DNA of 64,000 nt from Dillenia suffruticosa (taxonomy: Eukaryota > Streptophyta > Magnoliopsida > Dilleniales > Dilleniaceae), in contig JAVTVX010000012.1 in assembly GCA_033439265.1 (NCBI GenBank), positions 11,699,001 through 11,763,000 on the forward strand. The letters are read 5' to 3'. Below are positions 10,783 to 21,400 of the stretch, piece after piece. The translations under genes and the position numbers were made by a program. Numbering within the stretch: position 1 is the stretch's first letter; each line of letters begins with the position of its first letter. The notes below the pieces were generated by a model. That model ran no database searches. It was given only the letters and a program-made list of their open reading frames with translations, and was not told the origin of the DNA.

Positions 10783-10955
10783 GGGCTGTATGCCCGGCCG
10801 ACTTTATGATATTATGTTTTGGGCTGTATGCCCGGCCGACTTTATGATATTATGTTTTGGGCTGTATGCCCGGCCCACGTTATGATATTATGCATGGGGC
10901 TATATGCCCGGCCGACTGGTGATGGGATGCATGGGGCTACGTGCCCGGCCGATTT
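10783..10955 (+). repeat. Five tandem 37-38 bp units in the Gypsy-1 5' LTR
   Basis: Units start at 10783, 10821, 10859, 10897 and 10934. Each carries GGGCTGTATGCCCGGCC, whose GGGC/GCCC arms can fold, followed by an AT-rich GATATTATG spacer. The same array is at 16402-16574 in the 3' LTR. Confidence 0.85.
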
Positions 10956-10983
10956 GATATTGTGATCCGTAGCTACGAAGGAC

Positions 10984-11041
10984 ATCTGGTAGAGGCACCC
11001 CTTGTGTCCGGATACGCTTCGGCCGGAGGTATCCGCCAGAT
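10984..11041 (+). other. Conserved LTR stem structure H1 (Gypsy-1 5' LTR)
   Basis: Two nested stems: ATCTGG (10984-10989) pairs with CCAGAT (11036-11041), and inside it GGATAC (11010-11015) pairs with GTATCC (11029-11034). The copy in the 3' LTR is at 16603-16660. Related LTRs keep pairing with different bases. Confidence 0.6.
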
Positions 11042-11482
11042 CGTCGTGTGTATGGGTGCTCCAGGTTGACCCTCATCGGAGAGGACGTTGAGTACGGCTC
11101 CGTCTAGCACTAGGCGGGAGCACCATACACGGCCGACTAGTTATATGTACGTTATTATTATTATTATTTACAGGCTAGTTGGGGTAGTCTGTGGCCAACA
11201 TTGGGGCAGAGAGCCATTTTTTTTTATACTTACATTTGGAAAAACCCCCAATGCGCCGTCCTTGGTCGAGGTAGACCATTTCCGGGAATATTTCATTGGC
11301 CGACTCTTCATGACATTGATGTGAATATTGGATGCATATCTTACTTTATAATGTGTGCGTATTATTTATGATTTTGAAATAACATGATCAGTTTGCACAC
11401 TGTGGATATTTTCTTATCTTATACTTTGACACTCCAAGTTCACCTTCGATATTGATAGTATGATGTCAATCCCCTCACTTAC

Positions 11483-11528
11483 TGAGTATCCTCCCATAGA
11501 TACTCACCCCTCACTTTCTTTCCCACAG
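11483..11528 (+). other. Conserved LTR hairpin H2 with acceptor-like CAG (Gypsy-1 5' LTR)
   Basis: TGAGTATC (11483-11490) and GATACTCA (11499-11506) form a perfect 8-bp stem with an 8-base loop. Then comes CACCCCTCACTTTCTTTCC and CACAG ending at 11528, a strong 3' splice-site-like sequence. Confidence 0.65.
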
Positions 11529-11986
11529 GATTAGTGTTGGATCGAGGAGATACCACTGGGATTGGGTATGGATATTTTCCATCTCTTCCGCTATGATGAT
11601 TGGTGATATTATTATATATATTGGAGATTTTAGTTTGACCATTCTATTTATCTAAATTTTTGGGATGACTGTATAAATTATGGACTTTTATTCGCGAAAC
11701 CTTCGTGTTGATTATTTCATTGCATTGAGGCATTTGTAAATATTTAAAAATAATTTGGGAATTTATTTCATATATGCGTAGAATTTAAGTCCGCTCGGTG
11801 TGGCGGCTGCTCATGCTCTAGTTGGGCGTGACAGTAGAGGTCTGTTGCTAGGACTGCTATGAACTTTATAGCCTTGCGTTGTTCTGGATGTTGGCTGGGA
11901 TATCTCTTGATTTTGGAGAGGCCGGGATGGCCAATTATTTATTTTTACAGGATGAATGTCATATACAGGTGAAATTGTACATGGGA

Positions 11987-12009
11987 AACCTCCGATTTAT
12001 GGGGAGGTT
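11987..12009 (+). other. LTR-terminal hairpin H3 (Gypsy-1 5' LTR)
   Basis: AACCTCC (11987-11993) and GGAGGTT (12003-12009) form a perfect 7-bp stem about 80 bp before the LTR end. The 3' LTR copy (17606-17628) has one C-to-T change that leaves a G-U pair. Confidence 0.55.
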
Positions 12010-12098
12010 CTGTCCGATTTTCTGTAAAAAAATACAGTCGGCATCCAGGGACAACGGGCGGCTGTTCACGATCCCGGTTCGGGGCGTGACAGTTCGGT

Positions 12099-12110
12099 TG
12101 GTATCAGAGA
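12099..12110 (+). other. Gypsy-1 primer-binding site
   Basis: TGGTATCAGAGA begins eight bases after the LTR end and matches, except for the last base, the complement of the 3' end of plant initiator methionine tRNA (TGGTATCAGAGC), the usual primer for this group. Confidence 0.85.
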
Positions 12111-12318
12111 TCTTGGTTAGAGCTATGTTTTATAAAATGATTTGAAAATATTCCCAAATAACTTGATTTTAAAAGTTCTCAATGCATAAGAGTTTCATAC
12201 AGTCATTTATATCCCCGCATATGGTCTTCGACATATGAGTTTATCTATTTTAGGGGGTTAGTTGTACTGATCCTAATTCTTGAACAATGCCTAATGAGAA
12301 TTCTTATATTGCGGAACC

Positions 12319-13392
12319 ATGACGAGTACATGGAGCGCTAGATATGTACTCCCTGATTTACTTAAAGAGAGCGAGGATACTTCCTCATTTCAGGCGCCCC
12401 TTTTGGTGCCGAAGAATACATCCTCTGTGTGTGTTTTCTCCAGCACCTTCTCAGCCAGCTATTATACCAACGTCTCCACCATTTACTCTTGATATTTTCG
12501 GGTAAGAGTACGAGTGATACACGGCACATGGGGTCCAGATGTCACCCCATCACCTTTGATAGCAAGGCCGATATCTACGACTACGCTTATTTCTTCTACA
12601 GTAGTTCTTACTCAAGCGGCACCAAATCGTCCATCGGTGGCTGTTCTTCTTTCAGTTTCGAATCTGAGTTATAATAATTGCGCCATACTTAGGTGCATCC
12701 CCGAGTTGACCCAGCTAGTCACGGTAGCTCGACAGTTGGGATGCACAGATTTTTGGACTTGGTGATGTTACGGTAGCACAGCACTGAGTCAACTGAACCC
12801 GACGGATCTTGATAGATCTAGGCTTACGCGAGGAGTATAGTCTACGAGTTATTGAGAGACTATTCGATAAGGAAGCCCTCACTTGATGGGAGGCTATTTG
12901 CGATGAGGTTATAAGCCATTGCGGCAAAGTGATTTCCTAATGGAATTCGACCGCAGATATTTCACGGAGTTTTAGCGGGACCATATCTCCGGTGGTTATA
13001 TCACTAGTCCTAGTGCCATGAGCTAGGCTACTGCTCAGCGACCTTTTCTTTGCCGCATATGTGGCAAGCACCACGCTCGAATAAATATGTAGAGCACTTA
13101 TTACATGCTTCCATTATGAGAAGCCGAGGCATATCAGGAGTTTATGCCCTGATCTGTGACTTGGAGGTTAGTTGGCTTCGAGTCATCAGAATACACCACA
13201 TGTAGGACAGCAGGGAACACCTGCGCATCCTAGTAACACTGCTCCACGGACTGCAGCCGGGAGCAATATAGTATTAGGTTTTCACGAGAATAGTTGAGGG
13301 TGCAGGCCCTTGTGTATGCGATGACTCAGGAGGACGCTTTGGCGAACCCAGATATGATCATGGGTAATCCTCCTGCGGATCCTTCCGTTTAG
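12319..13392 (+). pseudogene. Gypsy-1 gag, broken
   Basis: ATG at 12319 opens a short frame that soon stops. Farther on, translated pieces align with the gag of Gypsy-3: ELTQLVTVARQLGCTDF at about 12700, then the capsid-like segment (ALTWWEAI degenerate, FDRRYFTEF) at about 12860-12970, then zinc-knuckle pieces CRICGKHH and CFHYEKPRHIRSLC at about 13050-13150. About 250 bases of the capsid region are missing compared with Gypsy-3, and there are many stops. The frame ends NPDMIMGNPPADPSV-stop (13390-13392), matching the gag end of Gypsy-3. Gag would form the particle that packages the RNA; this copy cannot. Confidence 0.8.
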
Positions 13393-13572
13393 AGGTCCTT
13401 ATGCACTGTTTCTTTTGAAATCGTGTATTTTATGATGATATGTACAGACATGATTGTTACAGTACTAGAGGCTTAACTATTTTGATATACAGGTGTATAT
13501 CCCTATTATTTCCGTACTCTTAGTAAATTCTTTTTATTTTAATTTATTATATTTTATTTTATTTGAATCTTG
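13364..13572 (+). other. Noncoding spacer or possible intron between gag and protease (Gypsy-1)
   Basis: A donor-like ATGG/GTAATCC at 13364 sits at the same codon as in Gypsy-3. The protease frame picks up at GTGCTATGG from 13573. The expected acceptor is TTG rather than CAG here, so splicing at this exact site would be lost. The spacer is AT-rich with several stops. Confidence 0.4.
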
Positions 13573-14700
13573 GTGCTATGGAAATACATGGAGTAGACGT
13601 TTGTGTTCTTGTTGGCACAAGGTCGAACTATTTCTATGTGAGAGTTTCTTTCGCTCAACAGTCGGATGGGCTGTTATCGTTACTTGATGAGGAGCCATTA
13701 GTTGTCGCTCCTCTTGGTGAGCAGTTGGTTAGAGAATTCGTATATAGAGAGTATGATGTCATGGCAGGTGGGACAGTGCTGAGAGCAAACCTGATCCCAC
13801 TGGATATGACAGATTTCGATGCCATCTTAGAGATAGATTAATTGTATACTTATAGAGTTTCCTTAGACTATTTTATCCAGAAAGATGATTTTTGGAGGCC
13901 TGAAGGGCCACTACTGACGTTTGCGAGTGAGAGACGGGTGTTATCCCGTGGTATTGTATTAGTGAGGAAAGCCAGACGTATAATACGTCGAAGAGATATG
14001 ACAGATCTGACACATATGATCGATACCACCATACAGAATCTGAGACTTGATGAGATTCTGGTGGTATAGGAGTTTCCAAAATATATTCCCGAAGAGCTAC
14101 CCGGACTACCCCAAGTTCGGGAGTGTGATTTCGAGATTGACCTAGTTCCAGGAATCACTTCCATATTTATTCTGTCATACAGAATGGCACCAGTGAAGTT
14201 TAGAGAGCTCTAGGTCTAGTAGCGGGAATTACTGGAAAACGGTTTTATCCGTTTGGGCACTTTGTCTTAGGGTGCTCCGGTGATTATTCGTGAAGTAGAA
14301 AGACGGGATTCTAAGATTGTGTGTGAACTACAGACAGCGATCGAGGTGCGAAGTTTCTTTGGCCTTGCGGGGTGTTATCGGCGATTCATAGAAAGATTTT
14401 TCTGGATCGCCGCTATACTTACCAGATGATACGAAGGGCGTCAAGTTCTTGTGGGACGATCGTTGTGAGACGAGCTTTCAAGAGCTCAAACAACGTCTGA
14501 CAAGGGACGGCCAGACAGAGAGGATCTTAGTGTTTTAGCTCAGCACGTAGCTATTCTAGATTGATAGGTCAGAAAGCTACGGAGCAAAGAACTTTCATTG
14601 ATCAGAGTTTTGGGGAGGAGAGACCAGATCGAGAAAGAGATCTGAGAGCCCGAAGAGACTTAAGAGACAATACCCCAACTTGTTCAGCGTATTACTTTCT
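13573..14700 (+). pseudogene. Gypsy-1 pol with large internal deletions
   Basis: The protease segment reads GVDVCVLVGTRSNYFYVR, where the catalytic DTG/DSG is changed to GTR, then LDMTDFDAILEID. After a stop the linker to RT follows (HMIDTTIQNLRLDEILVV, EELPGLPQVRECDFEIDLVPG, SYRMAP). RT starts (APVIIREVERRDSKIVCE) but jumps at about 14332 straight to its C-terminal end (VRSFFGLAGCYRRFIERF). A second jump at about 14505 leads to the chromodomain-like tail of integrase (KLRSKE, GRRDQIEKE, QYPNLF degenerate). The catalytic RT core, RNase H and all of the integrase catalytic core are gone. This is a dead open reading frame flanked by nearly identical LTRs. Confidence 0.85.
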
Positions 14701-14742
14701 TTTAGTTTCGAGGACGAAACTTGTTTTTAGGGGGTTAGAAAA

Positions 14743-14754
14743 TGTAACACCAAG

Positions 14755-14795
<41 letters not shown>

Positions 14796-14858
14796 AGAGC
14801 CAAAACGCAGCGTTTTGGCCCTTTCCCCCCAATTGAATTAGGGCTAAATCCCTAATTC

Positions 14859-14889
<31 letters not shown>

Positions 14890-17710
14890 TCCCTCTCTCC
14901 GCCGACCCTTCGCCTCCCTCCCCCACCGCGGCGCTGCTCTTCCCCCGTGAGCTCCGCCGGCATCTTCTTCTCCTTCTCCTTCTTCTTCTTCTTCTTCTTC
15001 TACTTTTTCTTCTTTCTCCCGCGGCTCAATCTCCCGCGATCTCCCGCGATCTCTCATCGCGATAACCCACGACCGCCTTCTCTCCGCCTCGCCGCACACC
15101 GCCGCGAGCCACGATCGAGCACCACCGCACGCCGCGAGCCTCCGCGAGCATTGCTTTCCGCCACCACACGCGACTGCAGCGCCTTCTGCAAGCCACAGCA
15201 CGAGCCCAGCCGCGAGAGCGAGCCCAGGCCGCGAGCGCGAGCCCGCGAGCCAGCGCACGAGCGGGCGCGGCCCAGCGTGCACGGGCGCGCTGCCCAGCAT
15301 GCACAGGCGCGCTGCCCAGTGCACGAGTGTGCACGGGCGCGTGGCCCAGCGCGCAGCAGCGCACGAGCGCGAGCGAGCCGGCGCACGAGCACGAGCGAGC
15401 CGGCGCACGAGCACGCACCAGCACAGCGCACCAGCGCACGGGCGAGCACCAGCCCGCGAGCCACTGTCGGCCCGCAGGCCCATCAGCAGCAAGCCCACGG
15501 GCCCACCAGGCCCGACAGCCGTCCAAGCCCGCAGGTCCAGTACGGCCCGCGGCCCAGTTCAACCCATCGGCCCGCCGGCCCGCCAGCCCGCCGGCCCATC
15601 GACCCGCTAGCCCGTTAGCCCACTGGCCCGCAGACCAGCGAGCCCGCTAGCTGTAGCCCACGAGCCCGCGACGGCCCGTGACGGCTCGTCAGCCCGTGAC
15701 AGCCCACGAACCTCCACGCAGGTAAATGACTTAGGGTTTTGCTTCTGATATAAGTGTTTAGATCTAACAAATAAATTTTGTTTTGATAGGAAACCCTACA
15801 GACTTTGGAGTGACCGAAGCGACTTTCGGACGAGACTCGACGCTTCGAGAAAACCCTAGGTGAGGAGATTTCGGCTTTAATTGATAAATTGGATGAATTT
15901 ATGATTGAATCTATGATTGAATCTATGATGAAAGGTTTTGTATATGTTTAGAGTGTAAGTGGAATGCAAATAGAATACAAATTATGAAATGATTAAATAT
16001 GAATTGAAGGTTAAGTATAGAATGTTACAGACATTTGATGATCTGATTTAGGTTGATCTTTTGGAGACTCGAGCGGTCAAATCCGATTTGGCTTGTCAGT
16101 AGGGAGTGACTTCCCTTCTGTAGAACAGTGAGTGGGACTTTGACATTCGCTATTGATTGAAAACCATGTTTCAAAAATATCTTTTAAATGACATGTTTCT
16201 GCAAAATGTATGATTGTTATGATTTTCCAATATTTGATGAAATGTTTTGTGACCTTTGGAGTGTCTTAACTGCTGACCTTATTGATATACATCCATGAGT
16301 TTTGATAAACGTATATTGTGCCACATTTTCGACATATTGATATGTTTTAAATGCTTTCACTGCATTGGCACATGGTTTTAAATGGATTTACTTACACATT
16401 TGGGCTGTATGCCCGGCCGACTTTATGATATTATGTTTTGGGCTGTATGCCCGGCCGACTTTATGATATTATGTTTTGGGCTGTATGCCCGGCCGACGTT
16501 ATGATATTATGCATGGGGCTATATGCCCGGCCGACTGGTGATGGGATGCATGGGGCTACGTGCCCGGCCGATTTGATATTGTGATCCGTAGCTACGAAGG
16601 ACATCTGGTAGAGGCACCTCTTGTGTCCGGATACGCTTCGGCCGGAGGTATCCGCCAGATCGTCGTGTGTATGGGTGCTCCAGGTTGACCCTCATCGGAG
16701 AGGACGTTGAGTACGGCTCCGTCTAGCACTAGGCGGGAGCACCATACACGGCCGACTAGTTATATGTACGTTATTATTATTATTATTTATAGGCTAGTTG
16801 GGGTAGTCTGTGGTCAACATTGGGGCAGAGAGCCATTTTTTTTTATACTTACATTTGGAAAAACCCCCAATGCGCCGTCCTTGGTCGAGGTAGACCATTG
16901 CCGGGAATATTTCATTGGCCGACTCTTCATGACATTGATGTGAATATTGGATGCATATCTTACTTTATAATGTGTGCGTATTATTTATGATTTTGAAATA
17001 ACATGATCGGTTTGCACACTGTGGATATTTTCTTATCTTATACTTTGACACTCCAAGTTCACCTTCGATATTGATAGTATGATGTCAATCCCCTCACTTA
17101 CTGAGTATCCTCCCATAGATACTCACCCCTCACTTTCTTTCCCACAGGATTAGTGTTGGATCGAGGAGATACCACTGGGCTTGGGTATGGATATTTTCCA
17201 TCTCTTCCGCTATGATGATTGGTGATATTATTATATATATTGGAGATTTTAGTTTGACCATTCTATTTATCTAAATTTTTGGGATGACTGTATAAATTAT
17301 GGACTTTTATTCGCGAAACCTTCGTGTTGATTATTTCATTGCATTGAGGCATTTGTAAATATTTAAAAATAATTTGGGAATTTATTTCATATATGCGTAG
17401 AATTTAAGTCCGCTCGGTGTGGCGGCTGCTCATGCTCTAGTTGGGCGTGACAGTAGAGGTCTGTTGCTAGGACTGCTATGAACTTTATAGCCTTGCGTTG
17501 TTCTGGATGTTGGCTGGGATATCTCTTGATTTTGGAGAGGCCGGGATGGCCAATTATTTATTTTTACAGGATGAATGTCATATACAGGTGAAATTGTACA
17601 TGGGAAACCTCTGATTTATGGGGAGGTTCTGTCCGATTTTCTGTAAAAAAATACAGCCGGCATCCAGGGACAACGGGCGGCTGTTCACGATCCCGGTTCG
17701 GGGCGTGACA
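14743..17710 (+). repeat. Gypsy-1 3' LTR (2,968 bp)
   Basis: Same order of elements as the 5' LTR: palindrome 14799-14819, GC-rich island 14885-15716, possible small intron 15722-15789, donor-like site 15860, 37-38 bp repeats 16402-16574, H1 16603-16660, H2 17102-17125 with CAG ending at 17147, H3 17606-17628. It differs by isolated substitutions, a 16-bp duplication near 15905 and fewer GC-rich units. Confidence 0.95.
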
Positions 17711-18035
17711 AGAAGTGTACTTTAGGATCGTTCGGTACCACCTCTAAATCACAGGAGGGGCGACTAGCGGCTATCCATACCTTTTATGGAGGCATGACAG
17801 TAGAGGTCTATGGTTAGCTTGTTGGAAATTTTTATAGTTTTGCGTTATCTAGATGTTTGCTGTGAGATTGGTTGATTTTGGAGTTATATTGCAGGATGGT
17901 TGTGATTTATACAGAATAAATTATTTTTGAAAAATTTTTGAAATATGGGGAGATTCTGTCTAATTTTCTGTAAAAATACAGTCGGCATTCAAGATAACGG
18001 GCGGCTGTTCACGATCTCAATTCGGGACGTAACAA
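17711..18035 (+). repeat. Old gypsy LTR, right part
   Basis: Starts with the second AGAAG copy and continues the LTR left at 8995: CACCTCTAAATCACAGGAGG, ATGACAGTAGAGGTCTATGG, CTGTAAAAATACAG and a terminal GGGACGTAACA. Right after it, at 18036, Copia-1 pol resumes. Confidence 0.75.
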
Positions 18036-20457
18036 AGGATCCACTTCACAACTTGCCACTACCCCTTTTACCTAGATTTTCCACGTATGTATTCATAAAA
18101 CTGACAACATGTGCAATATCTAGAAGGTGCAAACCATGGCATACATTAGATTATCAACAACATTAGAATATGGAATGCGTGACATGTATTCCACGTACTT
18201 ATCATCACTTTTTGGACACAAAAAGGCAGAAAACCTAAACTGAGCAGCAAGTGATGTGTCAATTGATTTGGCGCTCATCATCCCAAAGCTCTCCAACACC
18301 TTCTAAATTTACCCCTTTTGATTGAGATACAACTCTTCATGTCCCTTATAATTTCTATACCCAAAGTCCTTTCTGCCGCCCAAAGTTCATTCTCCCCGAC
18401 ATCGTTAGATGCAATCAACATATTATCAGTATATAGTAGGAGATAAATAAAGGAACTTATGTGAATTGGTTTGAAGTAAACACAATGGCCATACTCACTC
18501 CTAAAGTACCCTTGCTTTAACATGAAAACATCAAACCTTTTCTACCATAGTGAAGGAGACTGCTTCAAATCATAAAGAGATTCCTTAAGTCAGCATACTT
18601 GATCTTCCTTGTCCTCAATCGCAAAACTCTTGGATTGTTTCATGAAGATTGTCTCCTTCAATTCACCACGCAAGGATGCCACTTTAACATGTTCCAACTT
18701 ATAATCATGCAAAAACTCAACGACGGAATATGCTTGACAACTGAAGAAAATACCTCTTGTAGTTTGTTTTCATAATTTGACTAAACCCTGGCTACCAACC
18801 AAACCTTGAAGCCCATGTCCTCGGAATCAGAAACCCTTTCTTTTTTTGAACACCTATTTGTAACCGACAAACTTTTAGCCTTGCAACGGTTATACCAATC
18901 CCTAAGTATAAGTTTTTTGTAAATACTCAATCTTCTCGTTTATGGCTATAACCCATGTGATTGAACTTAAGTTGCAATGTCTTCTAAATAGGAGCCAGAC
19001 TCACCTTACTTACAAGGTCCTTGGCAGTAATTAAGTCATAAGCAATTAAATTAGTAGAATCACAATAAAAGATATTGCTATATTTTGTAAGTTTTTAAAT
19101 CTCTTTTTGGTTGGTCTTTGGCAATACTATGAGTTTCTTCCTCAATTCGAACATTTTCATCCAAAGCCAACTCACTATCATGAAGATTTCTTAAGCAATC
19201 ACATGATTTTGAGTAATAATTTTGTTTCCTCGTATAAGGCGATTGTTTCAAACCACAGAAAGATTTCTTAAATGAGTATATATAATCTTTCATGCCCTCA
19301 ATCACAAAACCCTTGGATTGCTTCAAAAAGATTTTCTCCACTGAAATTTCACGCAACAGTGTTGTTTTAGTATCAGGTCGTTCCAGCTCCAAATCATGCA
19401 ATACAACAGCAGCCAATAAAGATCTGAATCGGAATATGCTTGACAACTGGAGAAAAAATCTCACTATAGTTGATTCTGACAACTTGAATAAACCATTTAG
19501 CTATCAATTGAGCCTTGAATCCTATATCATCGGAACTAGAAACCTTTTCATTTTTTTGAACACTTATTTGGAACTGACAATCTTCTTACCTTGAGGCAGT
19601 TATTCCAGCTCTCATGTTAGATTTATTTTTTTTATTGTTTATTTATTTTTTTTAAGGGACTTAATCTTTATATTCATGGCTACAACCCATTTGGCAAAAT
19701 CTTGGCTTTCAGTGGATTCTAAATAGGAACATGGCTCATTTAACTTACAAGTGTCATGTGCAATGGTTAAGGTATAGAAACTAAATTACTAGAATCATAA
19801 CAAGTGATATTATTATACTTCACGAGTTCTTTAATCCCTCTCGTTGGTCAGTTTTTAGCAATACTCTGGGTTTCTTCCTCAACATGAGTATTTTTTTTTA
19901 ACAGCTAACTCACTATCATGTGAACCTCTCAGAGCCTCAATTTGCTTCACCTTATCTCGAGTATTTTCATCGAGGATAGCATCAATAATAAGGAACATCT
20001 TCCTCGAGCATCTGTGTCTCATTGGAAGTCACATATCGTTTAATGATCACCTTAGATACTTTTAGATACCATAGTTTATACTCTTTCACCCTGGATGTAT
20101 TCCCCAACTTCCTATCATCAACATTAAAATATATTAGGCAACCAAACACTTTCAAATTTGAGTAATTGGGAAATTTACCGGCTCATATCTCTTTGCGTGT
20201 TTTGAAGTTGATAGCCAATGCCAGTGAGAACTTGATGAGACATGTGGTGGAAATAGCCTTCGCCAAAAACTTCCTTTTTGTCCCCTCATTTAACAACATG
20301 CACCTAGACATCTCGAACAATGTTTGATTTATCCTCTCCGCTGCTCCAATTTGTTGTCGAGTACAAGTGACCATCTAATGCCTCATAATACCTTTGCTTT
20401 TGCAGAACTCATTGATCTTGGGAAATGCAAAACTCAGTGCTATTGTTCATTTGCAGT
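18036..20457 (-). pseudogene. Copia-1 pol: RT and integrase C-terminal half, broken
   Basis: Minus-strand pieces in order from 20457 down. Integrase: LQMNNSTEFCIS across the Copia-2 junction, NEFCKSKGIMRH, GAAERINQTLFEMSRCML (20360-20300), FGCLAYVHVDDRKLGN-like linker (about 20130-20090). RT: FSPVVKHIPI, HDLELE, KQSKGFVIEGMKDY (19480-19260), then a second copy of the same segment, then LKQSPSLW (18560), YLLLYTDNMLIASNDVGE (18450-18390) and QVVKWIL at 18036. The RT catalytic YxDD reads YTDN and the integrase TDNG reads MNNS, so key aspartates are lost. The chain continues to RNase H at 7006 across the inserted DNA, and to gag at 57851 across Copia-2. Confidence 0.85.
18540..19925 (-). repeat. 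Diverged tandem duplication of the Copia-1 integrase-RT linker region
   Basis: About 18540-19180 and 19270-19925 are two copies, offset about 730 bp, of the same pol segment. Shared landmarks on the plus strand are AGCCTTGAA, TTTTTTTGAACAC and the GGTCTTTGGCAATACT / GGTCAGTTTTTAGCAATACT pair. The copies are clearly diverged, so the duplication is old. Confidence 0.7.
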
Positions 20458-20462
20458 CATTT

Positions 20463-20664
20463 TGTTGCAAAAACATAAACAAGAGCGGAATTTTTGTGTA
20501 ATGTTTAAGGGAGAGTGATACCACCTCATTCATTTTTTTTTTTCATAAAACACACCTTTATTTTTTGAAATTCATATGACTTTTTAAATCCAATAGACTT
20601 TTTCAATGTATGACTCTTACTCTCTTACTTTATGACTCTTAAACTATTCTATCTTGAGACTCTT
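20463..20664 (-). repeat. Copia-2 3' LTR, left piece
   Basis: TGTTGCAAAAACAT start and TTCATTTTTTTTTTTCATAAA, CTTACTCTCTTACTTTATGAC match the 5' LTR at 57584-57798. Ends at the CTCTT (20660-20664) that duplicates at 33281-33285 around Gypsy-2. Confidence 0.85.
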
Positions 20665-20879
20665 TGTAGCACCGACGAACAGAAAAAAAAGGAGTCAACT
20701 AAAAAAAAAAAACACATTCCACTTTCCCAATTTCCCACTTTACTCTCTCCCTCCTCACCCAAAACTCACAATCTCTCCCTCTGTCGGCTTTTCCCATTCT
20801 CTCTCTCCCTCTCTCTAACTCTCCCTCTCTACTTCTCTCCTCATCCCGTCGAAGATGACCGGCCAATGGTAAATGGGAT
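20665..20879 (+). repeat. Gypsy-2 5' LTR, first piece
   Basis: TGTAGCACC start, poly-A run and a long CT-rich tract. It ends at GGGAT (20875-20879), the duplicated target of Copia-3. Confidence 0.85.
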
Positions 20880-21386
20880 TGAAGGTTTTCATATAAACCA
20901 ACAAATAATTTTTAAATGCGGAAATTGATGGGTCTAATTGGATTAAAATCACTTACCTCTTTTCAACGGTTGAGTATTCTAGGTCGAGAAAATATTACGA
21001 AAATTAGATCACTTTCTATATTCCACAATCCAAATACCTTTGGTGTTAATGATCAATAAATTCAAACCCTTCTTCAAGATTTCTCCTTTTTGTTTCTCAA
21101 ATGTGAATACTCTCTCTCTCTACCATAACAAAAATGGCTTCTCCTTACTTTTCTTCTTTTTCTTTTTTTTTGGTTCTTCCTATTCATGTCACCCTCAAGG
21201 AAGAAAGTGAGTTGAATGTGCATCATGAAGAACGAGAGAGAGAGGGGGAGGTTTTCCTTTCCATTTGGCACACATAAGGGAGTTGAGGGGTGGTTTTCTT
21301 CAATAACCACTCTCTCCTCACATTTAAACATTCAAATGTTGGGGCGGGTCTACCCTCATGGGCGGATCCGCCTCTATTTTCCAATA
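20880..21386 (-). repeat. Copia-3 3' LTR (507 bp)
   Basis: Matches 28004-28492 through most of its length, including CGGTTGAGTATTCTAGGTCG and TCAAATGTTGGGG. The purine tract GTGCGAGTGGGAAA (minus strand, 21400-21387) lies next to it as polypurine tract. Confidence 0.9.
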
Positions 21387-21400
21387 TTTCCCACTCGCAC

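Larger units (their letters stand above)
8996..12091 (+). repeat. Gypsy-1 5' LTR (3,096 bp)
   Basis: In order it holds: TGTAACACC start, a poly-A run, a 10-bp-arm palindrome, a telo-box and CT-rich promoter-like block, a GC-rich repeat island, a possible 68-bp intron (10115-10182), a donor-like AG/GTGAGG (10253), five 37-38 bp repeats, stem structure H1, hairpin H2 with CAG acceptor-like site, hairpin H3 and the GTGACA end. It is longer than the 3' LTR by 128 bp, mainly through extra GC-rich repeat units. Confidence 0.95.
8996..17710 (+). mobile_element. Gypsy-1: complete but non-autonomous chromovirus-type LTR retrotransposon
   Basis: Two long LTRs (8996-12091 and 14743-17710) begin TGTAACACCAAGC and end GGGGCGTGACA. 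A 5-bp target duplication AGAAG lies at 8991-8995 and 17711-17715. A primer-binding site follows the first LTR and a polypurine tract AGGGGGTTAGAAAA (14729-14742) precedes the second. The interior is only about 2.65 kb and holds broken gag, protease, a stub of reverse transcriptase and the C-terminal tail of integrase. The LTRs look nearly identical: by eye about 18 substitutions over the last 2 kb, plus length changes in a GC-rich repeat. So this is a recent insertion that must have depended on proteins from another copy. Confidence 0.95.

Noticed and set aside
14755..15650. Same kind of open frames in the 3' LTR of Gypsy-1
   Set aside because: Same repeat, same reason. They lie within an LTR.
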